The position numbers and the translations under genes are program-made. Positions 34,636 to 51,522 of a DNA stretch of 64,000 nt are shown piece by piece (within the stretch, counting starts at the first letter, position 1; each line of letters begins with the position of its first letter). This DNA is from Linnemannia elongata (lineage: Eukaryota; Mortierellomycota; Mortierellomycetes; Mortierellales; Mortierellaceae). Location: assembly GCA_036320915.1 (NCBI GenBank), contig JAXBDG010000009.1, positions 930,001 to 994,000 on the forward strand, written 5' to 3'. The notes under the pieces were generated by a model. It did not search any database and was not told the origin of the DNA. It saw nothing but the letters and a program-made list of their open reading frames with translations.

Positions 34636-36268
34636 TTTCATGGCTTTGATTGACGCATGGCGTCTCTCTCTCTCTCTCTTTCTCTCACTTTGTACATTTT
34701 GTATCATTAGACAATTAAAAAAGCAAAAGAAAAATAGCTATTTGCGACATGATTGCTTGGCTTTACGTTTGATTTTAATTTTCGTGCTGATGTGAGTTAC
34801 TGGTGACGATATGTGTGGTGGTGATAAGTGTATGTTCATCATGATATGTGTGTCCAATGATGCTGCTGTCGGATTGGCTGTGCGCTGGACAACCCCGTCA
34901 GCTTTCGGGGTTTTTAAAATGAGGCCACGCATCAGGAAATCAAATCGACGGGTCGAGAGCAATTTTGCTCTCTGATATGTCTGCTAACCCTGTGCTGACC
35001 CCAGCAACTAGCAACGCCTCACTTCCACTTATGAGGTTTGTTCATCTGAATTTTTGTTATTCTTTCTTCTTCTTCATCCATCATCTCTTCCCCCCCCTTT
35101 TTTTTTCCATCTCTTATTTTTTTCGCCTCTCCTCCTTCTTGATCAACCTTCTCCCGGTCATCCTTTCCTTCTCTTCCTTCCGTCACTCCCTTCTTCTTTT
35201 CCTTTTTCCTTTTCTTTACATCGCTCCTTCCTCTTGAAAAAGGATCGCCTCGATCAACTCATCAATCGAATACCAAAACCGCATCTATTGCTACCTGACG
35301 AGATTCGACCTCTTTTTTTCGACGCCTTTTTTCATCACTTGTGAGCACTTTCGGTCTTGCCCTGTCAACGCCCTTCACGACCCTTGTTTTATCCTATTAC
35401 ATCGTTCTTTACTCGGAATCAACACTCTCCATCAACAACGCAACGAATAACCCACCTTTAGTTGGAACAGGTAAGGCATCGCAACTACAACACACCGACG
35501 ACAACAACAATAGCAACAACAATAGCACAAACCCTTGCTTGATCCTGCGCAGATTCATCTCGATCCTGCGTCGACCGACATCTTGCAATAGGAATGGGAA
35601 GAGGGGCGAAAATAACAACACCAACAACAACAAAAAACGATCAAAACAGGGGTTTGGGGTTTCTTTGTATATGCGTGTTGTGTGTTGTGTGAGTCCTAAC
35701 TATTCTATTCTGTCGTGTACATTTCCCTATCAACATCATACTGCTGCTCTTTGTTTGTCCCGTCCCTCCTTCCTCACACACACACACACACACAGACGCA
35801 TCCACAAACCAATCTCACAAAACACAATCCGCATATTGCTTCCTTTCCCTTCGTTTTCCTTCCCATTCCCCCTCCTTCCCCCCCCCCCCCCCCCCCCTCT
35901 GCCTTGTCCTCTGTGCTCTTCCCCCATCCTTTCCTCTCCCTTTCCCCCGATCGAATGGACGCACAAGCAGCAATTCTCACAGACCTTTGAGATACAAACA
36001 GCAACAGCGATATTTGGATGCACTGCCTCCATTCAACCGCTAGGATACCTTTTTCTTCTTTTTTCTTCATCTCCTCTGTCACATCGTGGTCATCCCGAGA
36101 TAAAATTTTGCTCGTGCGTGCGCCTTTGCGCGTCTTAAGACCCACTACCCTTCCACGCCGCCAAACAGCCATGGCCTCGTCGTCCACTAACATGAAAGCA
36201 AAAAAGACTGATAACTAACGATACTTCTTCATTCGTCTTTCATATAACGTACCTCAGGAATCGCCTAA
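34636..36268. other. Upstream region of TUP1, CT-rich, no supported gene
   Basis: About 1.6 kb of promoter and leader before TUP1. Strongly pyrimidine-rich from 35060 onward, with an AC repeat near 35777-35795 and a C20 run at 35878-35897. A 265-codon frame at 35341 has no ATG, low complexity and no domain, so I treat it as leader sequence. Confidence 0.6.
35878..35897 (+). repeat. Homopolymer C20
   Basis: Run of 20 C in the TUP1 leader region. G/C homopolymers of this length are prone to length error in assemblies. Confidence 0.9.
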
Positions 36269-39211
36269 ATGTCAGGAATATATAACCATCGCCCGATGGT
36301 CCCCGGTCGCACCTCTGGCTTGCCCGAGTGGCTTGATCTTATCAAACAGGAGTTCGAGAGCCTGAGCCATGAAGCAATGGTTGCCAAGGCTCAGCGCGAT
36401 GAGTGCGAGCACAAGAGTACGTGCCGATCAGTTGAAGGCGGACTGTTGATCTGACTGATTGTACCGACCATCCATCAACACGTACTACAGTGATATTAAC
36501 AATGGTTTACTGTTCATTGTTCGAAAACAGTTAACAGCCAGATTCAGGAAATGGACGCCTTCAAGAGAACACTCTATGACCTCGAAAGGAAGCACGAGTC
36601 GATGAAGAACCAGTGCCACATGTAAGGCAGTCGAGAACTCTATGTATCAGCAGGATTGTTCAATTCGACCACGAAGACAAGGAGCAAGGAGAAAAAACTG
36701 AAAAATAGGAAGGCGCTAATCAGTCAATCTCGTTTGTTGCTTCCCATTTGTTAGCTGGGAAGAGGAGGTTGCCAGGTTACGACAGGAGGTCGAACAGCGT
36801 GGAGGAGCGGCGCAGCCCCCTCACTCACACCCGCATGCCCAACCCCCTCCTCCCAACATTGGACAAGGACACTCAAATCTTTTTGGCGGGATTATCAGTG
36901 GAGGCCCCGGAGGCCCAGGTTTGATTGCCCCCCCTCAGATGGTCGACCCATCTCAGCAGCCACCCCACGGTCAACAACACCCTCCCCAGCAGCCCCCACA
37001 GCAGCAAGGAGGCCCACAGCAACAAGGAGGTCCTCAGCACCATATGCAACAGACCCAACAGCAGCAGCAGCATCACCCACAACATATGCAACAGCAGCAC
37101 CCTTACGGCGGCCCTGGTGGCCCCAACATGCCCCAGGGTGGCCCAGCTCCTCACTCGCCTTACATGAATGGAGGCAATGGAATGCCACCTCAGCAGGGTC
37201 AGCCCCAGCCAAAGCGTTTCAAGACTGAGAATGACGGACCCCGTTTTAAAACTGAGGGAGACATCCCACCTCCTGGTTACAACATGTCGCCGACTCCTCA
37301 CTCAAACGGACAGGGACCACCTGGAATGGGTCCCTCGTACAATGCGCCTGCACCACCCAACTCGAAGCCAACTACCAAGCCTGGCAAGGTAACAGTTAGT
37401 CAGATCTTGGCATTTTGTCTACCAAATGGAGAAGAAGATCACATATGTGATACTCACACGACGCATTGTTCCTCTTCATCGAAATCAATAGGGTGGTCCT
37501 TACATTCAAGCCAAGGAAGAATCTCAGTCGTCACCTGTGTCTAACAAGCGCAAGCCTGGCCAAGGACCTTCGACTCCTACAGCAGTAGTTCGCACTGCCA
37601 GGACAGGCAACAACCCTTCATCAAACTGGAGCGATGATCCCGACAATGTGCCACCTCAACTGAAGCGGGAGGGTGCAGACTGGTTTGCTATGTAAGTGTC
37701 ATGCATTTTTTGTGTCGACTCTTGGTCACGCGTATTCCAATATCACAATCGATAAACCTAACTTCTTGTTATGTTCTTTTAATGATTGAACGAAATAGCT
37801 CCAACCCCAAGGTTGCACAGATACTGAAGGTAGATCTTGTGCACACAATGGAGCACTCGAGTGTTGTTTGCTGCGTTCGCTTCGATGCGGAAGGAAAATA
37901 TCTCGCCACAGGATGCAATAGGAGTGCGCAGATCTACGACATTCATACTGGGCAGACTGTGTGGTAAGAATCGATAGATTTATCAACTGATGAATATGGA
38001 TCTGGTTCATCCTTGATATATCATCCAATAACACGATTATCACATGTGTCATATCTATTATCTAGCGTTCTTGCCGATGATGCTGCAGGAAAGGATGATC
38101 TTTATATTCGATCTGTCTGCTTCAGTCCCGACGGCAAATACCTGGCTACCGGAGCCGAGGACAAGCAGATTAGAGTAAGTTTCGCGTCTGTTGGGCTCAA
38201 ATTCGCATTGTTATCATTGATATTTTTTCTTTACTTGAATCTAATGCTGATGCATTATCACCTTTCTAATGATAATTTTAGATCTGGGAGATTGGTCGCA
38301 AGAAGATTCGCATGGTGTTGAAGGGGCACGAGCAGGATATCTACTCATTGGACTTTTCAAGGGACGGAAGGATTATTGTGTCAGGATCAGGAGACCAAAC
38401 AGCTCGTGTTTGGGACACAGCTACTGGCAAGTGCCTATTCGTTTTGACTGTCGGTGATGTGGATATGAAGGATGCTGGCGTGACCTCAGTGGCCATTTCA
38501 CCGGATGGCCGTCTTGTCGCAGCAGGATCGCTTGACAGGATGGTTCGCGTTTGGGACACTCAAACGGGTCAACTTCTCGAGAAACTTGAGGGTCACAAGG
38601 ATTCTGTCTACAGTGTGGCATTTGCCCCTGATGGCAAGACGCTCGTCTCTGGCAGTCTGGATCGTACATTGAGGTCATGGGAGCTGGACCTCGGTGGCAG
38701 ACATGGATCTCGTGGAACCACTTGCAAAACAGTGTTCAACGGACACAAGGTAAAATTGTTGTTTTGAATGTGAACTGCGACGGATTTATATTTTTCGTTC
38801 TTGGTATTGAAAATGAAGCTCTTATCATTGTTTTTCTAATATGTTTTTCCATGAATATTTTGCAGGACTTTGTTCTCTCAGTTGCAGTGTCTCCTGATGG
38901 CAAGTGGGTTGTATCTGGCTCGAAAGACCGCGGTGTCCAATTCTGGGACCCTGTCACTGCCAACGTCCAGTTCATGCTTCAAGGTCACAAGAACTCTGGT
39001 AAGTCTTTCTTTGCTTATTTATTCTCTTGGATCCTGATCGACAGCCTGCAAAGTGGATTATTAACCACCCTGTTTTTTCCACTTTTTCATGTGGATACAT
39101 GTCATAATAGTTATCTCGGTTGCTATGAGTCCTGCTGGAACATACTTTGCTACTGGATCAGGCGATACTCGTGCGCGTGTGTGGAGCTACGAGTCTACTC
39201 ACCAGGACTAG
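36269..39211 (+). CDS. TUP1: Tup1 general transcriptional corepressor
   Basis: WD40 scaffold that, with Cyc8, is recruited by DNA-binding repressors to silence glucose-, stress- and development-regulated genes. Nine exons: 36269-36416, 36531-36621, 36755-37388, 37492-37691, 37799-37963, 38066-38174, 38282-38749, 38866-38998 and 39111-39211. All are phase-matched and give 682 residues. The N-terminal tetramerisation coiled coil is at about 17-95 ([15 protein letters not shown] ... [13 protein letters not shown]). A Pro/Gln/His/Gly-rich linker runs to about 350. Seven WD repeats fill the rest, with [65 protein letters not shown] and a final ARVWSYE. The start matches the family N-terminus. Very secure. 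Confidence 0.97.
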
Positions 39212-40214
39212 TGTGTCCTTCATACCTTGTCTTGTCGTCGTCTTTCTTCCAGTTCTTTTTTTTCCCTTTTGTCGTTGTTCGTTCTTCATGTCATTTTGTT
39301 CCTTTCAAGAAAATAAAAAAAAAAAAAAAGCTCATTGAAAGTGGCTTAGATAGAAAGAAAAGGTCGTCCTCATAAAATGTGAACACTCTGCCGTGCAAAT
39401 TCTTTGTACGTTTTTTTTTTCCTTTCACTCTCAACTTTCCGTACGTCCCTTTTGCCAACAACTCCTAAACCACAGGCAGACCATTGAACAGCGTACCTAG
39501 GGCGGCCACTTGACCACGACAGGAGAACAGCACCACCAGGGACAAAGTGCCCCTCCTCCTCTGATCTACACAGCACTACTTTCCAAAAGGTACACCCCCT
39601 TGCATGTGACACTCTTCATGCTCAAATCCGACACCATGCCTGCGTCGGCTGAAGCCGCGCAATGGACGGACAGTCATGTCACTCGACAACAAAAGCGAGA
39701 GTGAGGAGGAAGAGAGAGGGGGTCCTCTGTTGCGTTGTCTCGGGCCGAGTGATATTCTATGGCATTTTCCACTACCAACGCGTCAATCTTTACCCATTTT
39801 ATTTACAGAGAATATTATCCAGCAACCATTTATTTGTTGGCCATTGTATCAAGCCTCTTCCCTGAACAGATCCCAACTCCTCACTAATTGTCTTCGTCAT
39901 CGTCTTGTATTTCTGTAGACCCAAAAGGAATTCGACGCCACACTCCACCCACGTCTTCCCCTTGCTTTCTGACAGCTCGCTCAAGGTTTTCAATTGCTAC
40001 TCTTATTCTCGACAATATCCTGTACAACCTCTCTTTCAGGATACAGTTGAACACGCACAGAACCGAAAACAATAAGGAGCGATCGGACGGGTAAACGACA
40101 ATCGAGGCAGTATAGCATCCAGCCTCCTGCATCCTACAGCAACAGTCGAGGGGGAATTCGGTCAAGGGAACAACCACAGCCAGCGAAACACACAAACATA
40201 CACCCGCACCCGCA
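39212..40214. other. Intergenic region between TUP1 and the FAR1 gene
   Basis: About 1 kb holding the TUP1 3' end, with an AATAAA at 39312-39317, and the promoter and leader of the next gene. An 80-codon frame at 39676 shows no feature I can support. Confidence 0.6.
39312..39317 (+). terminator. AATAAA polyadenylation signal, TUP1
   Basis: AATAAA about 100 bases after the TUP1 stop codon, followed by an A run. Confidence 0.45.
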
Positions 40215-43933
<3,719 letters not shown>

Positions 43934-44116
43934 GAAAATATATAGCTCTCAATCCCACATTGCCCTTATGTGGCCACACGCTCTCTTTTTCTTGTTCAAG
44001 TGCCTGTTATTATTTTTTTGCTTTCTTCTTTCTCTCGAGTTCAACACCTCGTTTCTTAGATGTATCATGTCCTTCACCGTCTGTTTCTCTTCACCTTATT
44101 CTCCTCATCCTATCTA

Positions 44117-44122
44117 AATAAA
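44117..44122 (+). terminator. AATAAA polyadenylation signal, FAR1-type gene
   Basis: AATAAA 184 bases beyond the stop codon and 82 bases before the stop codon of the converging acetyltransferase-like gene. Confidence 0.4.
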
Positions 44123-44204
44123 AATTGTAAAATAGTCCATCTAAACGACGGTGTTTATTGTCCTTCTCATATGTTCGAAGAGCAACAAAGGGAATGTGTT
44201 TGTT

Positions 44205-45966
44205 CTACCAGTTGAAAAAGTCCATGCTATGATCAACCTTCGGGAACAAGGTATTAAGCACCAAACGGGCCGTATCATCCCTCGCCGAGTTCTCACCATA
44301 CGACCAGATCAACTCCTCCAACGACTGCTTTCCAGTCACCAGCTGAGTGAACGTCAACGGCGAGAAAGTCGCATAATACACCGTTGGCGGCTTCGTTCCA
44401 TTCTCCTTTTCCTCCTTTTTCCAGGCCTGCTTCTCTGAAAACAACTGTTCAAGACTTGGTTTGGCCCAATCATGGATCTTGACCAGTTGTCCCCTTTCGA
44501 TGACGATCTCAAGGCCTTTGGAAGTGTTACCCTCAACCTTGCGGAAGAAATCGAGACGGAGATGGCAGGAGATGCCGGCGGTGGCGGGGTTCTGGGCGAG
44601 ACGGAATTCGAGCTCGGGGCGGACTGCGGTGAGGAAGAGGGGATAGCTGTTGATGCGGGTGTAGAGGCGGAAGCCCGGGAGGTTGACGCCTGCGGACAGG
44701 CCTTTGGCTTTTGTGCCGAGGAGCTGGATCAGTGGGTGGTTGTTGTGGAGTTTGAGGGCTAGGGAGATTGAGGAGGATGGTTTAGGAGTAGATTCGAGGA
44801 TGGCAGCGGCGGCGGCGGCTTCCTCGGTTGCGGACGTGGGTTCTGCCTTGTTGGTGACGGAGGAGGACTTTTTGAAGTCTTCGAAGGCTTTGGCATTCTG
44901 AGCCAGACGCTCCTTCGCAAATCCAAACAACTGTCTCAAAGCCGGATACGCGGCATCGACATAATGAACTCCCTCACCTTCGTCCAACGCGAACGCCTCA
45001 ACACTTGGTCCAAAAAACACATACGCCACGCTCACAAACCCCACCGCCTTCCCTTCACCATTGGTAACAATTAAAGTCTGTCGATCGGCATCAAACCGCG
45101 ACTGTCGATCGAGATGACTATCATGAACAGCGTATTGCCAGTACTTGCGAGTGTAGCGGGTTCCGACGGCGGCTTCGCGCGGTACGAGGTGTTGGTGTGG
45201 GGTTTGGGAGAGACGGGTTAGGAAGGGGATGTCGGCTTGTGTGGCGAGACGGAGGGGGTAGGACTCGCCGTGGTTTGAGGGAGAGAGGGGTGGGATGTCG
45301 GTGGAGTCGATCTTGCTGCCGGGGTGGGGGTATAGACCATACTCGTAGCCGAATTGGCTGTGTTGTAGATGGGAGAGAAGGTGAGTCAGTAGGAGTATGT
45401 GTGAGCGAGTGAGAGTCGTCGCTGGTTTGTGGCGAGAACACAATCCATTTCAACTCCGCTGTGCACAGCTACATTTCATCGAACGAAAAACAAAAAAACG
45501 GTTCTCCACTTCGAGTCTGACTTCTTGCGAAAGGTCAATGCGGCGGTTCGATGTTCTCAAAAAGTGCCCAAACAACGAACTGGCACAAATCGGGCAAACC
45601 TCTCCTTCGTTTTCGAGTGTTCAAAGCTCGTTCCCGTTTTGTCTCACTTACCGGTAAAAGTATGGGATGCCAGGAATGAACTGGAGGACATGGCCTTTAG
45701 CCTCTGAGGCAGGATGGATCATCTCGTGCATCAGTCGTCGAATGAGTCCCTTGTTACGATACGACTATTAAATGTTATGTTATGGTCATATCGTGAGTAA
45801 CGATAGCCAAAAATAAATAACAAATATCGTTGAGCAATAATACGATAGATATATGCATGCGAAGCAATGCACGATCCAATGACAAAATAAGCAAAAAAAG
45901 GCAGGAAGTGAAAAAAAGAGAGATGATTCCGCTGCGCTGTTATGTTTCTCACGCTCTCTTCTTTTT

Positions 45967-46014
<48 letters not shown>

Positions 46015-46841
46015 ACACTTTGGTTCAAATTAGCTCAATTTGTGTTCTCGATGTACCGCACAATTTTTCACATTATCGATAAACACCCAAAAAAAACAGA
46101 AAGCAGGTAAATGACGAAGAGGCACAAAGAAAAACGAAAGAAGGAGACTTACGGGCTCGGTGGCGATCAATTCAGGCTCGCCAAAGTCAAGGTTGACAGA
46201 GCCATAGTAGGCCGGGACGTTGAGGAGGGAGACACATGCTACGATTGGGTTAAGGCCCTTGGCCTTGTTGTTCGTGTCCTCGACTAATGCATAGTCGTGC
46301 TCGCTCATCGCCGCCGCCTTTCCCGACAGTAATCGTCTCTACATGAATACACACACACACACAAAAAATGGTAACAAAAAATATTAAGGCATGTCTGTTG
46401 GTCGACGGTTTACTTTCTTTTTCGCTTACAAGCGTCAATCGACAACGTTCAAGAATCAATTGCATGAAGTCAGTATTTAAATGTGGACTATAAGAAAAGG
46501 GGGGACTTACGGCACCAGCCTTCAAGAGTTCGTTGGGTCCAGGAATCTCGTCTTCTGGCTGAGGGTCACCCAACGGTAACCACTAATATTTTATGAATGG
46601 GGGGAAGAAAAGAGAATTTTGAGTCAATTCAATTCACAATGCCTGATATCAGGAGAAGAAAAGAAGGGATGCGCAGGGAAGGGATGAAGAAGTTTACTCT
46701 GAAGCAGTCGCCGACGAGTTGGACAACATTGTCGGTATCGGCTTTGGTGGACCAGCGCATGATGAGGCCATCACCAATGTCGATGACCTTGTTGTGGTCG
46801 TGGCCGTCGATGTTCGCTTGGGTGTCGTTCAAGATAGTCAT
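44205..46841 (-). CDS. GNAT-fold N-acetyltransferase-like protein
   Basis: Predicted acetyl-CoA-dependent acyltransferase or a relative. Five exons: 46841-46698, 46582-46511, 46338-46153, 45764-45652 and 45357-44205, all phase-consistent, giving 555 residues. The N-terminal third reads as a GNAT core: LIMRWSTKADTDNVVQLVGDCF (first strand-helix), IVACVSLLNVPAYYG and FGEPELIATEP (central strands), then SYRNKGLIRRLM at 135-146, which matches the acetyl-CoA pyrophosphate loop R/QxxGxG/A. LQFIPGIPYFYRQFGYEYG follows as in other GNAT proteins. The C-terminal 380 residues contain a second GNAT-like stretch starting YPLRLATQADIPFLTRLSQ and then a poorly known region ending SMDFFNW. Substrate unknown. 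Start chosen because the upstream frame is hydrophobic leader without homology signs. Confidence 0.8.
45971..46010 (+). repeat. (TC)20 dinucleotide repeat in an intron
   Basis: Forty bases of pure TC inside the intron between exons 3 and 4 of the acetyltransferase-like gene; on the transcript it reads as GA. Confidence 0.95.
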
Positions 46842-49534
46842 CTCAAGTGCTTCGAGTGGGTGATTGAGGGTGGTGTAGAGAGTGAGAGATGGTGTGAAAG
46901 CAGGGAGGGAGGGAGGTTTGAAGGGAAGAAAAAGTAAAAGAATGACTGCGTCGTTTTTCACACACCACTTTTATACCTGCTGCGAATGAGGCATCCCTGC
47001 TTCACATTATTGGTCACCTTTTTTATTCTTTCTCGTAGCGCCCATTGACACGCTGTTTGATATCGAAAATGGACCACAGCCCGACCCTTTCGACTCCAGA
47101 AATGGAAAGCTAATTAGCGGAATAAACTTATTGACGCGGCGAAGACGCAATATGTGACAGAGAAGAGAAGTTATAGGACGCGATTTCGTTAGATCTGTTT
47201 CTGCCAAGAATGGATAGGTTCACATACATGCTGTACTCCTACAACGCACTGCTTGGCATAAAGGATGACCGAATGGACTCAGAGGAGCTATGAACTTTAT
47301 GTAGACAATGTTGCAAAAAGAAAAAAAGCACTGAGAGCATATAACCCCTGGTAGACTCCTAACGTGTTGAACGCGTTTAGCGAATAGCTGTACGCAGTAA
47401 GACAGTGGGCGCGTTGTGCGCTAGTTAATATAGGAGAGGGGGAGAAAAAGGGGAACAGGGGCAAGCATCAACGAAAAACAACTGTTGGTAAGTCTGAGAA
47501 GCGCGTTATGAGTGAGAAATTGAGCTGCCTTGAGTAGGAAAAAAGGAGGAACTCCTGAGAGATTTCGTGATTTTGTAGATGGTCCCTGAATGGACTTGAC
47601 CGGGACCGTTGAGGACGGAGAGATGATAATCAAGGGTTGCCAATTGTGAACATATCCAGGATTCAACCGAAGGGCAGGAGGCGGAGGAGGGAGACGGATC
47701 CCGGACCTAGCTGGTTGGCTGGGATAGCTGGGATGGTAGACATGGTCCAAATATGCTTTATCATCACTTTAGGTAGCATTGACGATGGACTGATGGCTAA
47801 TCACCTTTTAATCATGTTCGCTCTGTAATCATTGATGAAGGGATTCATCCCTTCAAAAAGGATGCTAAGGAGCATAGCTTGGCTTGTTGGTATGGATATT
47901 ACGAGAATACCGTACAACGAGCAAAATCAAGAACAACGATAGATGTACGGTACACTCGATGCTGACAGATGAGGTGCAGCGCATCGATGTAAGGAAGACG
48001 TAGCGACAAGGTAGTACTGACTGACACTTGTGAGCCAGAAGCAGAAGTAAGCGGAAGATGGATGGCAAGAGAGAGTCAAGAGTAAGAGTCAGTGCAAAAA
48101 TAACTTTTTTTTGTTTTTTCTTGTGTTCACTCACTCGCTCTCTTGTCTTTTTTTTTTTTTTTTTTTTTGCACTCTTTTTCGCTCACACCACTCACACACT
48201 CTCTTTCTTCCCTCCACCCCCCCTTCCCTTTCCTTTTCCCTTCCCTTCTTTCCCTTTCCCTCGATCACATCGAAAGACACTTCTATCTTCTCCTCTGTCG
48301 CTATCGCCACCATTCCCTTCTTATCCATCCCTTCAAATACAACCTTGGCATCCATCCTCATTCCTCCTCTCGCCTCACATCTCCTCTTCACATTCTCGCA
48401 ATCTCATCCCTCCTTTTCCCTAATCACTCAATCATCACACCTTCCTGTTCCACCTCCACTTCTTACTATTACACTCATTTAACTCTTGTTTTTCTCTCAC
48501 ATTCCCTCGAACTCATCAACCTCAGTTCTCCTCTCCCTCGTAGTCAGAGGAGCTAAAAGAAACAGCTTTATCTCTGTCCACTTTACCCAACTGCCAACAA
48601 GGGGTGGTCTAACCTCACAACAGCAGGGATCCAGACATGAGCCAGGTAAACAGCAAAAACACACAGCAACCAACAGCAACCCTTGGAGTATGTCTTGGTC
48701 GGGAGTCCCATTTCCAGCGAACTTTTCCAGTCCAATCTTTTTTTTTTTTTTTTTTCGTATACGCGGAAAACTCTCACACATACTTTCTCCCGTTTGTTCG
48801 CTTACTCAAACACATACAACACATACAACATACAACGACAAAAACCCGCAGCTAAAACGTGTGCTGGAGTAATGGTTCCCCCCTGAGCTGACTCGAAGAT
48901 ACCAGATGTTTGGTGTCTGACACTGCTCTTGGGATTCGATACAATACCCCTACCTCTACTCGCCTCGCCACTAAACAAAGGAAACCACTGATTCATTACA
49001 GAGGCTCTCACAGGTGTTTTTTTTGTTTTCAGCTCTCTCCCGCCAATTTAATTGTGCAACATGCGAGGGCAGCATCGATTGAGAGTGAGAGTGAAATTAG
49101 CCCGATGGAACAGGATGCGACGGACCTTTTTTTGTTACCTCTGCTCTGTGGGTCGACAGACAAAGAGACAACCAACAGAACGAGAGCCTTTGCCCACTTG
49201 GAGCACCAGAACGATATTTTTGGGGGTTGAATTCAGCAATTGAAGGGGATGGGTGGTGTGGGTATTGTAGACATACAGGCATACAAACAGATACAATTGG
49301 CAAAGGTAGACATGCAACTAACTCAAACCCCTCCTCCTTTCTTTCTTTTCCTTCTTTCCCTTCTTTCACTCCCTCGTCCCTCCTCTCCTTTTCTCCCTTG
49401 TCCTTTTTTATCTTTCTCTTCATCCCTTTTCCTTTTTGCCTTTTCCCCTCTCTCCATATTTTTCTCTGCATGTATGCATGTGCATATGTCCCTTTTTTTT
49501 ATGGACCTGCGCCATTGAACCGACCATATAGACC
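46842..49534. other. Divergent intergenic region
   Basis: About 2.7 kb between the acetyltransferase-like gene (-) and the CaaX protein gene (+). The right half, from about 48100, is CT-rich on the + strand with T runs near 48151 and 48740, fitting a leader of the CaaX gene. A proline-rich minus-strand frame at 47421-47750 is the only other open stretch and lacks support. No RNA gene seen. Confidence 0.55.
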
Positions 49535-51522
49535 ATGGAAGTCCTGAGCACCCCCGGGATGGCTGACAGCCAAGACGTCTTTGTAAGGATCAAACGTGTA
49601 TCAGCATTTCATTCATCCCGCTACCGCTGTAGATTGTTGATGTGTCGAGCAGGGCGGGACAGAGAAATAACTCACAACAGCAAGATCGAAAAAGGAGCCT
49701 ATCTCTGCTGGGCATCTTTCCTCCTTATGAGCATCGTCCATCGTCAGTCGACCTCCTTTCGATTCATCGTATACAATACTCACTCGCCTCTTTGCGCATT
49801 CCTCTTTTTTCATTTTCCTTCGTTATCTCAATCCATTGTTTGTAGCAACGGGAAAGGCGCTACGAGTCACGTATCCCTGTCCCAAAGGCAAGGAGAGCAA
49901 CCGCCGAGAGCGTGAACCGCCCAAATCCAAAACAAAAGGCCGCTTCAGCAGCAGCAGCAGCCTCATATGCCCAACTCACATCCGCACCCTCTATGCCTCG
50001 GCCGATCCCCAAGGGCAACAACAACAAACGGATGCCAATCCCCCAATCCAAATCAGCCGCCTCCTCCTATACCTTTGACGATACAGTGGCCAATCCATTC
50101 GCCCCATCAACTCCCTCGGCTTTTACTCCCTCTATGGAACCCACGTCCTTCCTGGCATCACATTCATCTCAAGAGGCCACATCAATCTCGACCGACTCCT
50201 TCTTCAATAGCAAATCTGCAGCCAATCCTAATTCACCAGCAACAACTTCCACCACCACCGATACCCCTGCTGCCCCGATGCCCTCCGTCACGAAGCCATT
50301 CATGGGAGCAGCTGCACGAACTCGAGACGCTTCAGTCTCGTCCTTGCCAGGACCTAGACATGAGGACATGATTCTTCCAGTAGTGGCTAAACGCATCAAG
50401 GAGCAAGGATTGTTCGATCACGATGTTGTTGCCTATAGTGATGATTATAATGCACCTCTCTACAAGGCTCCTTCCACGCCAGCCAATGCCGGCAACCCAT
50501 TCGCGAGTTATGACAGGATGAAGGCTGCATCGAGTGCAGATCTTTCTAATCCCAAATCGCCACTTGGATCATCGTCGTCTGCTCACAGCCGCACGTTCGA
50601 TCAGTCCCCAGAAAATGATCAGGACTTGGACCAGGGCAAGGCAGGACGAGATTCAAGGGACGAGCACAATCGAGCCAGCACCTCATCAGAAAATCCGGCC
50701 CCATCTGTCTCGCCCCCATTATCCGACACTTCACCTAATCTGTCAACTGAGCAATCTGAAAGGAGGCAACGACAGCGCAAGGAAACAGTCGAGTCGCAAC
50801 AATCACAACAACATCAACAACAGGTATCCAATGACCCATCTTCATCTGGTGCTAGCTCTCCTATTACAACTCGACCTGACCGACCCCGGAGAGCCAGGAG
50901 GAACACCGAGAGATCGACTCGTCACGATCAATACGCCACCTATGGCGACTATGAGGTCCAGCCCGTACCTCAATCTCCACAATCTCCTCAGTCGCGACAG
51001 GAATATCTCGAAAGAACACAGCAGCCTTCTTGGGATCGCCCCTATTTTAACAATGGCGTTGGTCAAGATCCCTATGCTCCTCCAGTCAACAAGTCGACTC
51101 GCCAGGAGATGACCCAGAACCCGGCAGCAGATAGCTACCAGCGACAGCACTCGCGTGAGCAGGGCTACGGACAGAGCCGAGGTCAGAACCAAGGGCAGAG
51201 TCAGAGGCAAGAATACGACTACCGATCGCAGGGAGACCAATACTCGAGCCGCCAGCAGCAGCAATCGTACAGCAGTAACGGCAACAACGACTACTACCAG
51301 AACCAAGCAGTAGGTCAGAACCACATCTACCAGGGTCAACAGGGCAGGGCACATAACGCTTACTCGAGGCCGGAGATGGTTCAAGTCGAGATGTCGACGA
51401 TGGGCAGTGGACCTATGGAGAGCGAGTCGTCCGAAGAGCAGCAGCCTCAAGTAGTCCAGATCGATGGCATGGATGGACCCAAGAAGGAGAAGAAAGGCTC
51501 TGTCTGCTGTATTGTCATGTAA
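49535..51522 (+). CDS. Gln/Ser-rich protein with C-terminal CaaX prenylation box
   Basis: I do not recognise the family. Exons 49535-49582 and 49846-51522 join in phase 0 to give 574 residues. The short first exon encodes MEVLSTPGMADSQDVF; the second starts QRERRYESRIPVPKARR. Nearly all of the protein is Ser/Pro/Gln/Asn/Tyr-rich and predicted disordered, with a charged Arg-rich patch (RPRRARRNTERSTR) near the middle. The C-terminus is KKEKKGSVCCIVM: the last four residues CIVM form a CaaX box, Met at the end favours farnesylation, the extra Cys before it could be palmitoylated, and the preceding lysines would aid membrane binding. This predicts a lipid-anchored cytosolic protein, in the style of small fungal CaaX adaptors. 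Function unknown. Confidence 0.75.

Noticed and set aside
35341..36138. 265-codon frame upstream of TUP1
   Set aside because: No ATG start, biased composition (Asn, Ser, Pro, Phe) and no domain; consistent with leader DNA.
47421..47750. 109-residue proline-rich minus-strand frame
   Set aside because: No domain and no supported splice partners; isolated in intergenic DNA.
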